The notes under the pieces are model-generated. The model was given only the letters and a program-made list of their open reading frames with translations. It was not told the DNA's origin and made no database searches. From Rhodoferax sp. (GTDB lineage Bacteria > Pseudomonadota > Gammaproteobacteria > Burkholderiales > Burkholderiaceae_C), in assembly GCF_018780565.1 (NCBI RefSeq), contig NZ_JADMJN010000012.1:62001-126000 (forward strand): a stretch of DNA of 64,000 nt, written 5' to 3'. Numbering within the stretch: the first letter of the stretch is position 1; each line of letters begins with the position of its first letter. The translations under genes were made by a program, and so were the position numbers. Positions 16,684 to 29,051 of the stretch are shown here, piece after piece.

Positions 16684-17738
16684 GCACAGACCTCCCCGGT
16701 GTGGCAGGTACTGGCTGTATGCGCGGTTGGCTGCGACTTCAGGCCCAGCTTGCGCAGCAATTTCACGTCAGCATCGGCGTCCGGGTTCCCGGTGACCAGC
16801 AGTTTGTCGCCGTAAAAAATGGAATTGGCACCGGCCATGAAACACAAGGCCTGTACCGCCTCGCCCAACTGCTGGCGCCCGGCTGACAAGCGCACCCGGG
16901 CCTTGGGCATGGTGATTCGCGCGACGGCAATCACACGCACAAAGTCAAACGGATCAATCGGGTCGGAATCGGCCAAAGGCGTACCCGGCACGCGCACCAG
17001 GCTGTTGATGGGCACGGACTCGGGGTAAGGGGCCAGATTGGCCAGTTGGGCGATCAAGCCGGCACGATGCACCGGAGCCTCACCCATGCCCACAATCCCG
17101 CCGCAACACACACTGATGCCCGCACCGCGCACATTGGCCAGCGTGTCCAGGCGGTCCTGGTAAGTCCGCGTGTCCACCACGGCACCGTAGTACTCGGGGG
17201 CGGTATCTAAATTGTGGTTGTAGTAATCCAGACCCGCATCCTTGAGCTGCTGCGCCTGATGCGCCTCCAGCATGCCCAGCGTGGCACAGGTTTGCAGCCC
17301 CAGACTCTTGACGGCTTCGACCAGCTCGGCGACCTTTTCCACATCGCGATCCTTGGGCGCGCGCCAGGCAGCACCCATGCAAAAACGCGTGGCTCCGGCA
17401 TCCTTGGCCGCCTGCGCAGCACGCACCACTTCACTCACCTCCATGAGCTTGCTGGCCTCAACACCTGTGTCGTACTCCGCAGCCTGCGGGCAATAGCCGC
17501 AGTTTTCAGGACAGCCGCCCGTCTTCACCGACAGCAGGGTCGCCAATTCAATGTCACCCTCAGGAAAATTCTGCCGGTGCACGGTTTGCGCCTCAAACAA
17601 CAAGTCCATCAAAGGCCGCTCCAGCAACTCCTGCACGGCCTGCACCGACCAGGGGCCCGCAGCCGCGACTTTGGTTGGCCGGTGCAAGGCAATCGGTTGT
17701 GCCGCAACTTGCGCGGGCTCAGAATATTCAACAGTCAT
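16680..17738 (-). CDS. bioB: Biotin synthase (BioB)
   Basis: BioB is the radical SAM enzyme that inserts sulfur into dethiobiotin to form biotin. The 352-residue product carries the 4Fe-4S/SAM motif GCPENCGYCPQ and the further cysteines that hold the 2Fe-2S sulfur donor (RFCMGA, TCATLGM, ISVCCGGIVGMGE) plus RLSAGRQQ with the conserved Arg. The stop of pccA and the ATG of bioB share one base (TGATG at 17736-17740), so BioB is made in step with the biotin-dependent carboxylase, 13 kb from bioADF. I chose the ATG at 17738 rather than the TTG directly before it. Confidence 0.95.
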   Translation of the reverse strand: MTVEYSEPAQVAAQPIALHRPTKVAAAGPWSVQAVQELLERPLMDLLFEAQTVHRQNFPEGDIELATLLSVKTGGCPENCGYCPQAAEYDTGVEASKLMEVSEVVRAAQAAKDAGATRFCMGAAWRAPKDRDVEKVAELVEAVKSLGLQTCATLGMLEAHQAQQLKDAGLDYYNHNLDTAPEYYGAVVDTRTYQDRLDTLANVRGAGISVCCGGIVGMGEAPVHRAGLIAQLANLAPYPESVPINSLVRVPGTPLADSDPIDPFDFVRVIAVARITMPKARVRLSAGRQQLGEAVQALCFMAGANSIFYGDKLLVTGNPDADADVKLLRKLGLKSQPTAHTASTCHTGEVCA

Positions 17739-19792
17739 CAAGCAAACTCCACAATCATTTGGTCCACCGTCAGCGATTCGCCCTTGTTGGCCGCAATCGA
17801 CTTCACAACCCCGTCCTGGGCCGCAAACAGCACATTTTCCATCTTCATCGCCTCAATCACGGCCACGCGTTCACCCGCCTGCACCTTCTGGCCCACTTGC
17901 ACGGCCACTTCCACCAGCAAACCGGGCATGGGTGACAGCACATAGCGACTCATGTCGGGTGGTGCCTTGTAGGGCATCAGCGCATACAGCTCAGCTGCCC
18001 GTTTGGAGAGCACCAGCGCATCAATCTGGGTGCCATTGTGCGAAACACGGATCGTGAGCGGATTCTTGCCCGTCAAGCTGCCTCGCTCCACCTGCGCCGT
18101 GAAGGGCTCGCCGTTGCAGGTGCCGCTGATGCGAACTTCGCCCAGACGGTAATTGCTACAAATCTTGTAGCTATTGGCACCCACTCTGACCGAGCTGGAG
18201 CCGGTTTTTCCTTCAAAGTCCGTCACAGCCACGGGCGTGGTGGTGGTGTCACCCGCCTTGCCCATGGTCACCACCACAAAGTCTTCGCCCACCGCAATCT
18301 CGTGACCTTCCATCTGGCCACTGATGGCCGAGGCACGGTTGCGGTACTTGCGGTTGACAAAGGCCGCCAGTGCCACCAGCAGATCTGCATCGTCGTGCGG
18401 AACGTCTTCGGCGCGGAAACCCTGGGCGTAATTTTCGGCAATGAAGCCGGTGTTGAAGTCCCCGGCCACAAATCGGGGGTGGGCCAGCAAAGCCGCCTGA
18501 AACGGGATGTTGCTGCTCACGCCACGGATCACAAAGCCATTGAGGGCTTCGCGCATCTTCGCAATCGCGTCGAGCCGGTCTTTGCCGTGCACGATCAGCT
18601 TGGCAATCATCGAGTCGTAAAACATCGGAATTTCACCACCATCCTGCACACCCGTATCGACCCGCACGCCTTGCCATTTGGAGGTGTCAGAGGCAAACAT
18701 GGTTTCTTGCGGCGGCTGGAAGCGCACCAGACGCCCGGTAGACGGCAGGAAATTGCGGAACGGATCTTCGGCATTGATACGGCACTCGATGGCCCAGCCT
18801 TCGCGCTTCACCTGCGCCTGCGTCAAAGGCAATTTCTCGCCTGCCGCCACGCGGATCATCAACTCAACCAGGTCCAGCCCGGTGATGCACTCGGTCACCG
18901 GATGCTCCACCTGCAGGCGGGTGTTCATCTCAAGGAAATAGAAGCTCTGGTCCTTGCCCACCACAAATTCCACCGTGCCGGCGCTCTGGTATTTCACTGC
19001 CTTGGCCAGTGCCACAGCCTGCTCGCCCATTGCTTTTCGGGTGGCATCGCTGATGAAGGGGGATGGCGCTTCCTCGATCACCTTCTGGTGGCGGCGTTGA
19101 ATGGAGCATTCGCGCTCGTTCAAATAAATCACATTGCCGTGGCTGTCGCCCACCAGCTGGATTTCGATGTGGCGGGGCTCTTCGACAAATTTCTCGATGA
19201 ACACCCGGTCATCACCAAAACTGTTGCGCGCCTCGTTGCGGCAGCTGGTAAAGCCCTCGAAAGCCTCCTTGTCGTTGAAGGCCACGCGCAAGCCCTTGCC
19301 GCCGCCGCCCGCGCTGGCCTTGATCATCACGGGGTAGCCAATGCCTTTGGCAATTTCAACTGCCTTCTCAGGTGTTTCTATCGCATCATTGACACCGGGG
19401 ATGCAGTTCACACCCGCAGCGCCAGCCAGCTTTTTCGATTCAATCTTGTCGCCCATTGCCGCGATGGAATAGTGCTTGGGGCCGATGAAGACGATGCCTT
19501 CTTCTTCCACGCGCTTGGCAAAGCCGGCGTTCTCGCTTAAAAATCCGTAGCCCGGATGCACCGCCTGCGCACCGGTTTGCTTGCAGGCAGCGATGATTTT
19601 GTCGGCCACCAAATAGCTCTCGCGGCTTGGTGCCGGGCCGATGTTGACCGACTCATCGGCCAGCATCACATGGCGGGCATCACGGTCGGCATCGGAATAC
19701 ACCGCCACGGTTTTGATGCCCATTTTCTGGGCCGTCTTGATGACCCGACAAGCAATTTCGCCACGGTTGGCAATTAGGATTTTGGTAAACAT
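17738..19792 (-). CDS. pccA: Propionyl-CoA (acetyl-CoA) carboxylase, biotin carboxylase/biotin carrier alpha subunit
   Basis: The 684-residue alpha subunit carboxylates its own biotin with ATP and bicarbonate. It starts MFTKILIANRGEIACRV, the universal biotin-carboxylase N terminus, with the ATP-grasp region including GGGGKGLR and later the MNTRLQVEHPVTE motif. The C-terminal carrier domain carries the biotinyl lysine in VIEAMKMENVL. The ATG at 19792 follows GAGGAAATCC; an in-frame extension upstream lacks family similarity. Neighbours pccB, meaB and mutase indicate propionyl-CoA as substrate. The stop overlaps the bioB start by 1 nt. Confidence 0.92.
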   Translation of the reverse strand: MFTKILIANRGEIACRVIKTAQKMGIKTVAVYSDADRDARHVMLADESVNIGPAPSRESYLVADKIIAACKQTGAQAVHPGYGFLSENAGFAKRVEEEGIVFIGPKHYSIAAMGDKIESKKLAGAAGVNCIPGVNDAIETPEKAVEIAKGIGYPVMIKASAGGGGKGLRVAFNDKEAFEGFTSCRNEARNSFGDDRVFIEKFVEEPRHIEIQLVGDSHGNVIYLNERECSIQRRHQKVIEEAPSPFISDATRKAMGEQAVALAKAVKYQSAGTVEFVVGKDQSFYFLEMNTRLQVEHPVTECITGLDLVELMIRVAAGEKLPLTQAQVKREGWAIECRINAEDPFRNFLPSTGRLVRFQPPQETMFASDTSKWQGVRVDTGVQDGGEIPMFYDSMIAKLIVHGKDRLDAIAKMREALNGFVIRGVSSNIPFQAALLAHPRFVAGDFNTGFIAENYAQGFRAEDVPHDDADLLVALAAFVNRKYRNRASAISGQMEGHEIAVGEDFVVVTMGKAGDTTTTPVAVTDFEGKTGSSSVRVGANSYKICSNYRLGEVRISGTCNGEPFTAQVERGSLTGKNPLTIRVSHNGTQIDALVLSKRAAELYALMPYKAPPDMSRYVLSPMPGLLVEVAVQVGQKVQAGERVAVIEAMKMENVLFAAQDGVVKSIAANKGESLTVDQMIVEFA

Positions 19793-19805
19793 GGATTTCC
19801 TCGTA

Positions 19806-20450
19806 TCAAATATTTTTGCGAGCCAGTGGATTCGGCGTTGCTTCAGCAATCTTCACCAGGGTATTGCGGTCCACGTGATGAAAGAGCGCCTCCTGACCCA
19901 GAATTTTCAGCACCGTGTCTTCTTCGTAGGTCCAGTTGCCATCGTCATGCAGCGTCACTTTGATCACGAACTCAACCGTGTCAAATGCATGACTCAGGAA
20001 AGGCGCCGAGACAATGCCAAAGTGAACATCGCCCTTGACAGCGCGCAACTCAAACCCGCGTGCATCTGCCGTGGCCTGGCCCCCCGCCATCAGCGTCAAA
20101 CCGCGAGGAATGCTCAAGGTGTGCATCACCGTTGCGGTGGCCGGCTCCCAGAGCCAGTATCCGACTTGCTCGTGATAGGTCTTGACCTGGTCCGGCTTGG
20201 TGACATGGGTGTGATAGCGCAAGCCATACAGCAGCTGCGGGCCATTGGTTTGCGGATCGATGGGCTGCAACTCCATCCGTTCCACGTAGGCCTGCTTCTT
20301 GGGGCCTTCTGCCTTGGGCTTCACATCAAGCCCGCGCACGCCCTGCCACACGCCAGCCAAGGCGCGCAGCGGACCCAGATTGCGCAAGGTGTCCACATCC
20401 ACCGACCGGGGCTCGGTGTAGATGTCTTCTGAAGAGTTCTGCTGAACCAT
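19806..20450 (-). CDS. FABP-like/nitrobindin-type beta-barrel protein
   Basis: A 214-residue protein between pccB and pccA. The segment LGPLRALAGVWQG near the start and the alternating beta-strand pattern afterwards (YGLRYHTHV, VGYWLWEP, TVMHTLSIPRGLTLMAGG) fit the fatty-acid-binding/nitrobindin-like beta-barrel family, members of which bind heme or lipids. The role in the propionate operon is unknown; binding of an acyl compound would fit the location but is a guess. I chose the ATG at 20450, just after the pccB stop; a GTG at 20489 would overlap pccB by 31 nt. Confidence 0.6.
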   Translation of the reverse strand: MVQQNSSEDIYTEPRSVDVDTLRNLGPLRALAGVWQGVRGLDVKPKAEGPKKQAYVERMELQPIDPQTNGPQLLYGLRYHTHVTKPDQVKTYHEQVGYWLWEPATATVMHTLSIPRGLTLMAGGQATADARGFELRAVKGDVHFGIVSAPFLSHAFDTVEFVIKVTLHDDGNWTYEEDTVLKILGQEALFHHVDRNTLVKIAEATPNPLARKNI

Positions 20451-20458
20451 GGCTGTAC

Positions 20459-21991
<1,533 letters not shown>

Positions 21992-22052
21992 GGTTTTCTC
22001 TCTTTGCGAAGTACTGATCGTCTTAAATAGTGATTGCTATTATTTCTATAGC

Positions 22053-23093
22053 TTATTGCGCTTGATTCATGTGGGCCAGCAGCAGATTTCGTGCTGCGGT
22101 GGAGGCCGCCACCCGGCCTTCCAGAACCGACTGGGTCAACTGCGGCAACATCTTTTGCACCGCAGGGTGCTGGCGGAATGCCTGTTTCAGTCCGGTATCA
22201 ATGCGCTCCCACATCCAGGCCAGGGACTGCTGCTGCCGGCGCATGGCCAGCTTGCCGTTGGCCGTTTGCAGTGTCTTGAATTCGGTCACGGCAGCCCAGA
22301 AGGTATCGATGCCCTGCCCGTTCAAGGCACTGAGTTGCAGGGCTTTGGGGTGCCAGGTGGCCTCGTCATGGCTGCCAAACAAACCCAGCAATTGCATCGC
22401 GGATGTGATTTGCAGTTGTGCCCGCTGTGCCGCAATAGCGTCGATATCAGCCTTGTTGATCACCACCAGATCGGCCAATTCCATCACGCCCTTCTTGATC
22501 GCTTGCAGATCGTCGCCCGCATTGGGCAATTGCAGCAGCACAAACATATCGGTCATGTTGGCCACGGCGGTTTCGCTTTGGCCCACGCCAACCGTCTCGA
22601 CCATCACGATGTCGTAGCCAGCAGCCTCGCACACCAGCATGGCCTCGCGCGTCTTCTCGGCTACGCCACCTAGCGTTCCGCTGCTGGGGCTGGGCCGAAT
22701 ATAAGCGCGCTCGTGCATGGAGAGCTTCTCCATGCGGGTCTTGTCACCGAGGATAGAGCCGCCGGACACCGTGCTGGAAGGGTCGATGGTCAGCACCGCC
22801 ACGCGGTGGCCGCGCTCAATCAGGTACAGGCCCAGCGCTTCGATGAAGGTCGATTTGCCCACCCCCGGCACACCGCTGATACCCAGACGAAACGACTTGC
22901 CCGTGTGCGGCAACAAGGCCGTGAGCAAGTCATCCGCCTGCGCGCGGTGGTCAGCGCGGGTGGACTCCAGCAGCGTGATGGCTTTGGCGATAGCGCGGCG
23001 TTGCACGCTGCCCGTCGTATGCACGAGCAGGTCAACGGCTATCGGGCCTGGTTCCCGAGGCCGGCTTACACTGATTGTCTTCGTCGACATCAT
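22053..23093 (-). CDS. meaB: Methylmalonyl-CoA mutase-associated GTPase (MeaB/ArgK)
   Basis: A 346-residue G3E-family P-loop GTPase that protects and reloads the B12 cofactor of methylmalonyl-CoA mutase. Motifs are G1 GVPGVGKSTFIEALG, the DPSSTVSGGSILGDKTRM block characteristic of MeaB/ArgK, ETVGVGQSE and the guanine-specific NKAD. It lies 31 bp downstream of the mutase gene on the same strand, the usual arrangement. Older annotation as an arginine/ornithine transport kinase (ArgK) is a misnomer for this context. An AGGACC ribosome site precedes two tandem ATGs. Confidence 0.92.
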   Translation of the reverse strand: MMSTKTISVSRPREPGPIAVDLLVHTTGSVQRRAIAKAITLLESTRADHRAQADDLLTALLPHTGKSFRLGISGVPGVGKSTFIEALGLYLIERGHRVAVLTIDPSSTVSGGSILGDKTRMEKLSMHERAYIRPSPSSGTLGGVAEKTREAMLVCEAAGYDIVMVETVGVGQSETAVANMTDMFVLLQLPNAGDDLQAIKKGVMELADLVVINKADIDAIAAQRAQLQITSAMQLLGLFGSHDEATWHPKALQLSALNGQGIDTFWAAVTEFKTLQTANGKLAMRRQQQSLAWMWERIDTGLKQAFRQHPAVQKMLPQLTQSVLEGRVAASTAARNLLLAHMNQAQ

Positions 23094-23124
23094 GGTCCTG
23101 AGTTGGGATCAACCCCCAATTCCT

Positions 23125-25281
<2,157 letters not shown>

Positions 25282-25439
25282 GACGGTGAGCCGTTCGCAA
25301 TGAGTTTATCGAAATGTTCAGGCACAGAACAAGCCCCAGACCGGTTAAGCCCCAGACATGCTTCAGTGAAGTGCATGCAGATTTTACGTTATTTATAATT
25401 ATTGATGCAAAATATTCTTTAAAGCTTACAATATCGATC
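25282..25439. promoter_or_regulatory. Divergent AT-rich promoter region between mutase operon and GntR regulator
   Basis: The 158-bp gap is clearly AT-richer than the flanking genes. It contains TTTATAATTATTGATGC, with TATAAT at about 25393-25398 as a likely -10 element. Short palindromes (AATATT, AAGCTT, ATCGAT) occur just before the regulator start. Local regulators of the FadR/FCD type usually bind in such a gap and control the divergent operon; no single convincing operator could be fixed by eye. Confidence 0.4.
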
Positions 25440-26087
25440 ATGTCAGCACTCTCTCTATCTCCCCGCGCACTGTATGAAGAGGTTGCGGAGCTCCTGCGCC
25501 AGCGAATCTTCAAACGCGAGTTGGAGCCCGGCAGCTGGATCGACGAACTGAAAATAGCCGAAGCCTACGGTATCAGTCGCACACCCCTGCGGGAAGCCTT
25601 GAAAGTGCTGGCCGCCGAAGGTTTGGTGACCATGAAGGTACGGCGCGGCGCCTATGTCACTGAAGTGTCAGAGCGCGATCTGTCCGACGTGTACCACCTG
25701 CTGAGCCTACTTGAGGCAGACGCAGCTGGCGTGGTAGCCAGCACCGCAACGGACGCACAAATCGAAGACCTGCAAGCTTTGCATAATGAACTGGAAGCGG
25801 CAGCCAAACCGGGCCAGCAGGATCGGGAACGCTTCTTCGAGATCAATGAGCGTTTTCACATGCGACTTCTGGAAATTGCCAACAACCGCTGGCGCGATCA
25901 GATGGTGGCTGACCTGCGCAAGGTCATGAAACTCAACCGCCATAACTCCCTGCTGAAGTCAGGCCGCATTGAAGAATCCCTGAATGAACACCGCGCCGTG
26001 ATGGCCGCCATTTCTATGCGGGACGCGGCTGGCACCATGCAGCGGATGCAGGAACACTTCAAGAACGGGCTTGAAGCAGCCAACTGA
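25440..26087 (+). CDS. GntR-family (FCD/FadR-type) transcriptional regulator
   Basis: A 215-residue regulator with an N-terminal winged helix (ELLRQRIFKRELEPGSWIDELKIAEAYGISRTPLREALKVLAAEGLV) and a C-terminal all-helical FCD ligand domain with His residues suited to metal or ligand binding (ERFHMRLLEIANNRW, EHRAVMAAI). Divergent from the methylmalonyl-CoA mutase operon, it probably represses that operon and responds to a pathway acyl-CoA or organic acid; the ligand is unknown. The ATG at 25440 is chosen because the helix-turn-helix starts a few residues later. Upstream in-frame codons fall inside the promoter gap. Confidence 0.85.
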   Translation: MSALSLSPRALYEEVAELLRQRIFKRELEPGSWIDELKIAEAYGISRTPLREALKVLAAEGLVTMKVRRGAYVTEVSERDLSDVYHLLSLLEADAAGVVASTATDAQIEDLQALHNELEAAAKPGQQDRERFFEINERFHMRLLEIANNRWRDQMVADLRKVMKLNRHNSLLKSGRIEESLNEHRAVMAAISMRDAAGTMQRMQEHFKNGLEAAN

Positions 26088-26097
26088 ACGCCACACC

Positions 26098-26700
26098 TTA
26101 GAAGGCATAAAAGGGACCGGTACCCAGCACAGATGACTGCCCCTGTATGCCCACAAATACCTTGCGCCCATAGAAAAAAGGCAAACCCCAGTCAAAAATG
26201 GATGCATCTCCAATGGGGCCGGCCAAAGCAGGCAGAACCGCATGAGGGTAGTTGCCAGCCAACGCAACGCCGTTATCCACGACGAAAGAGATCGGTACCG
26301 TTACAGCATTTGTCCCGACCAAGGTGGCAGACAGGTTGGTTGGCAAAAATGGACAGTAAAAGCCAACGGCCGGGTAGACACACAGAGGAATGGCGCCAGA
26401 ATCAAAGAACAAGCCGTTCGATCCAGTATCAATGAAGCTGTTGCCGAGATTTTGTCCCGCAAACACGGAGCTGAAATAGCCGGAAGAATTGCTTGTAAGC
26501 ACTGAACCCGGTACAAACTGGTTGTTCGCCTGTGTGCCGATGCCAAAAATCATCGACCCATTGAGGCTGGACGCAGTCGTCGAGGCTACGGCAGGCAGAT
26601 CAATCAACACCCCGTTGTTGTCGGATGCAAACAGCGGAACGGGATTTTTCAACTGTTTGGCAATACTGGCCGTGGCACCTACGGTATTCCGATGCTGCGG
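26098..26700 (-). pseudogene. DUF3443 family protein, C-terminal remnant (5' end lost)
   Basis: Reading from an in-frame TGA at 26701-26703, the frame runs through HRNTVGATASIAKQLKNPV, LFASDNNGVLIDLP, GSMIFGIGTQANN, the aspartic-protease-like FIDTGSNGLFF and ends GTGPFYAF. This is the C-terminal half of a DUF3443 protein, an exported betaproteobacterial family normally about 400 residues long. The N-terminal half with its signal peptide is missing and the coding similarity stops at the TGA. There is no credible start codon; a TTG at 26652 lies inside the domain. It marks a deletion or recombination scar at the edge of the accessory region. Confidence 0.7.
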
Positions 26701-26790
26701 TCAGTTGTAAACGTGCATCGCATCTACACATCAGATCAGTTCAATCCGTACGACCACGTTGCGCCACTGCGCATCGAACAGCCGTGGCGA

Positions 26791-28152
26791 TCAGTCAGTG
26801 GCCATCACGTATTGATCGCGACCATGTGTCTTTCCGTACATCAGCGCATGATCGGCCCGAGTTATCACGCCGCTCAATTCTTCCCCCGGCCGCACCTTGG
26901 CCCACCCCATGGTCGCGGTTAACGCGATCACAATGCCATCGCCTGTTCGCAGTGGCTGATCGTGCATTGCATTTATCAGGCGCTGAGCAACAAAGGTAAA
27001 CATCGGCCAATGGCGACGACCATCCGGGAATACCAACATGTTTCGGCGCCGTCCGTTAATGTGTTTAAGAGTTGGCAGACCTCGTCCGCAAGCGCATTTC
27101 GAACCGACCTCGGCGTAGTCTCCAAGTTCATAGCGCAGCAAAGGGGTGGCCAAGTTACTCAGATCCGTCACCACGACGCGGCCCGTCTCTCCAACCTGAC
27201 ATGCGCTCCCGTCATCGTGGAGCACTTCGACAATCAGATTCTCTGCCATGGTGTGATACAGACCTCCGACTGGGCACTGGATGGCAATGATGCCGAGTTC
27301 TTGCGAACTATAGGTGTCGACAATTTCAACGCCGAGCGTGCTCCGCACTTGCGCGCGGACATGGGGTGAAACGGTTTCGGAGATGGTCCGGACTTGACGC
27401 AAGCGCGGCAGGCGAATCGACCGGCGTTGCAACTCTTCGACCAATGCAGCAAGGTTGGTCGGATAGGTGAGCAGGTAACCGGGGTTGATTTGTTGCAACC
27501 AATGGCCCTGTTCGCTCACATCGGTAGCAATCGGCAAGGTGGCCGACGGGCCGCTAGAGGCCAGAAGACTGACTGGTACGCCCCAGCTGTTACGAAGGCT
27601 GGGTTTGGCTCCAGGGTGATCCGCACGAATGATCGCTAGCGGCAAAGAAAAGTCGCGCTTGAACCAGCGATGCTCCCGCAAAATGAAAGCATGCCAAAAC
27701 AGCTGACTCATCGCCGTGCGCCGGATCGCAACGGGGATGCCGGACGATCCTGAGGTCCTGTTTTCTGAAAGAGGTAAATGCGATCGCGGGACGCCACTGG
27801 CAAACATTCGACTTCCGGCCGACTGCACGGCATGTCGCGTCAGTACTGGCAAGCGCTGCAACCCGGAAGGCATGGCCACCGTTTGCGGCGACGCGCCTGC
27901 CTGTGCCAAACATTCGCGCACGTAGTCAGAGTGATGCACTGCATGGTTGAGCAATGCATGAAGTTGCAAGCGCTGACGATCAGCGATGACATCAGGAGCC
28001 AACCACTGGCTTGATTCCAGTTGACTGGTAAGCGCCCAAAGCATCGCGGCTTGGGGATTGGGGATTGGGTATGTCTGGCCACAGCTGAGGCGAGTGTTGC
28101 TCATTCGACTTAACCGGGTCCACGGTCTCGCTTTCATTGTCGGTGTCAACAT
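26791..28152 (-). CDS. PaaK/CapK-like adenylate-forming enzyme fused to the tail of a GGDEF domain (chimera)
   Basis: Residues 1 to about 387 match the phenylacetate-CoA ligase-like family: ENRTSGSSGIPVAIRRT (phosphate-binding loop), TYSSQELGIIAIQCP, LATPLLRYELGDYAEVG and GRRRNMLVFPDGRRHWP. Enzymes of this family activate carboxylic acids as adenylates; the substrate is unknown. From residue ~388 the sequence changes to VAQRLINAMHDQPLRTGDG ... GEELSGVITRADHALMYGK ... GRDQYV, the last third of a diguanylate-cyclase GGDEF domain without the active GGDEF loop. The two parts are in frame, so the gene is the product of a deletion or recombination that joined two unrelated genes. It may still make the ligase, but with a lost C-terminal subdomain. 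Confidence 0.7.
   Translation of the reverse strand: MLTPTMKARPWTRLSRMSNTRLSCGQTYPIPNPQAAMLWALTSQLESSQWLAPDVIADRQRLQLHALLNHAVHHSDYVRECLAQAGASPQTVAMPSGLQRLPVLTRHAVQSAGSRMFASGVPRSHLPLSENRTSGSSGIPVAIRRTAMSQLFWHAFILREHRWFKRDFSLPLAIIRADHPGAKPSLRNSWGVPVSLLASSGPSATLPIATDVSEQGHWLQQINPGYLLTYPTNLAALVEELQRRSIRLPRLRQVRTISETVSPHVRAQVRSTLGVEIVDTYSSQELGIIAIQCPVGGLYHTMAENLIVEVLHDDGSACQVGETGRVVVTDLSNLATPLLRYELGDYAEVGSKCACGRGLPTLKHINGRRRNMLVFPDGRRHWPMFTFVAQRLINAMHDQPLRTGDGIVIALTATMGWAKVRPGEELSGVITRADHALMYGKTHGRDQYVMATD
26794..26991 (-). other. GGDEF C-terminal fragment within the chimeric ligase gene
   Basis: These 66 codons encode the conserved end of a GGDEF domain: a helix (VAQRLINAM), the TATMGWA strand corresponding to the usual SIGVA, then TRADHALMYGKTHGRDQ corresponding to RADxALYxAKxxGRN. 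The catalytic half, including the GG(D/E)EF motif, is absent, so no c-di-GMP can be made. The junction lies near base 26991. Confidence 0.7.
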
Positions 28153-28259
28153 CGGCGTTCCGATCAGGGCGCACCATGGTCAATGCCACTCCAAATCGAG
28201 TAAATCATAGTGCGCATCGTCAAATGCATCGCCCATCCTAAAAAGCAGGCCGTGCAATT

Positions 28260-29051
28260 TCATACAGGCCGCAGCTGCGGACACCCGTGACAACACCTTT
28301 TGAACTTTGCCGACAAAAGCTCAGCGCGAAGCTGAGAAATCGTCTCAAAATCCGAACTATCCTTCATGAAGCAGCAGGGCAGTTGCTTGCCGTCCCAGGT
28401 AAAGAACCGCGTATGCGGCCGCTGCAGGTAAGGGCAGAAGGAGGATTGACTCCGCTGCAGTCCTGTTGTGCTGACGGTGTAGCGTTTTGCGTAATCTGCC
28501 TTGGGCGATAAAGGTTGAATAATGTGCCGACCGAATCCACGCGCTCGAACCCACGCCCGCAGTTCGTCCAAAGGTTGGCCCATATCCACCGTCATCACAG
28601 TCACTCGGCGGGCATCCATCACGCGCAGCAAGTCATCCAGCTGCCGCAATACCTTCGGCAGGTTGTGACGCCCAATTTCCTCCGCATGGCACTGATCGAG
28701 CGTATCCACTGATATGCCAAGGGTCGGAAAAAGTCCGGCCAATACAGCAAGGTCGAGTCGACTTCCGTTCAGAATGGAGTAGGGACGATGCCCCTTGTCG
28801 CGGACATAGCGGGCCATGTCTTCAAACAAAGGGGGCAAGCTGGGCTCACCTTCCCCTTGCAGGGAAACCGTCACCCGCTTCCCCGGGATGGCGTCCACGA
28901 TCTGCGTGAACGCGTCCCACTCCATATCCTTTTGCGGCATGTCGCGACCTGCGCAATAAAAGCAGGAAAAATTGCAGCGGGTTGTGATTTCCAGTTGATA
29001 AAACACAGCCCGTTGCAAATCAGCCGACCATACGCGGCGCACCCGCACCAA
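28260..29051 (-). CDS. Radical SAM protein with SPASM/twitch-like C terminus
   Basis: Up to 263 residues. The radical SAM cluster motif is CNFSCFYC, followed by SLQGEGEPSLPP (SAM-binding region) and an auxiliary-cluster-like C-terminal set of cysteines (FCPYLQRPH, LPCCFMKD, CCHGCPQL). Such enzymes often modify peptides or sugars; the substrate here is unknown. The start is uncertain: a TTG at 29051 would overlap the 3' end of the giant RTX gene by 32 nt, while a GTG at 29006, just before FYQLEITTRCNF, would leave 13 nt between the genes. Either way it directly follows the giant gene and precedes the PaaK-like chimera, so it may be co-transcribed with the secretion locus. Confidence 0.75.
   Translation of the reverse strand: MVRVRRVWSADLQRAVFYQLEITTRCNFSCFYCAGRDMPQKDMEWDAFTQIVDAIPGKRVTVSLQGEGEPSLPPLFEDMARYVRDKGHRPYSILNGSRLDLAVLAGLFPTLGISVDTLDQCHAEEIGRHNLPKVLRQLDDLLRVMDARRVTVMTVDMGQPLDELRAWVRARGFGRHIIQPLSPKADYAKRYTVSTTGLQRSQSSFCPYLQRPHTRFFTWDGKQLPCCFMKDSSDFETISQLRAELLSAKFKRCCHGCPQLRPV

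Noticed and set aside
18038..19540. 500-codon open frame on the plus strand opposite pccA
   Set aside because: It is the antisense shadow of a strongly conserved carboxylase gene in GC-rich DNA; its product is His/Ala-rich with no domain and no ribosome site. The same applies to the plus-strand frames at 20477-22030 and 38509-39852.
26098..29051. Prophage or integrative element genes
   Set aside because: No integrase, transposase, capsid or plasmid-transfer gene is visible anywhere in the window; evidence for transfer is limited to base composition and truncated genes.
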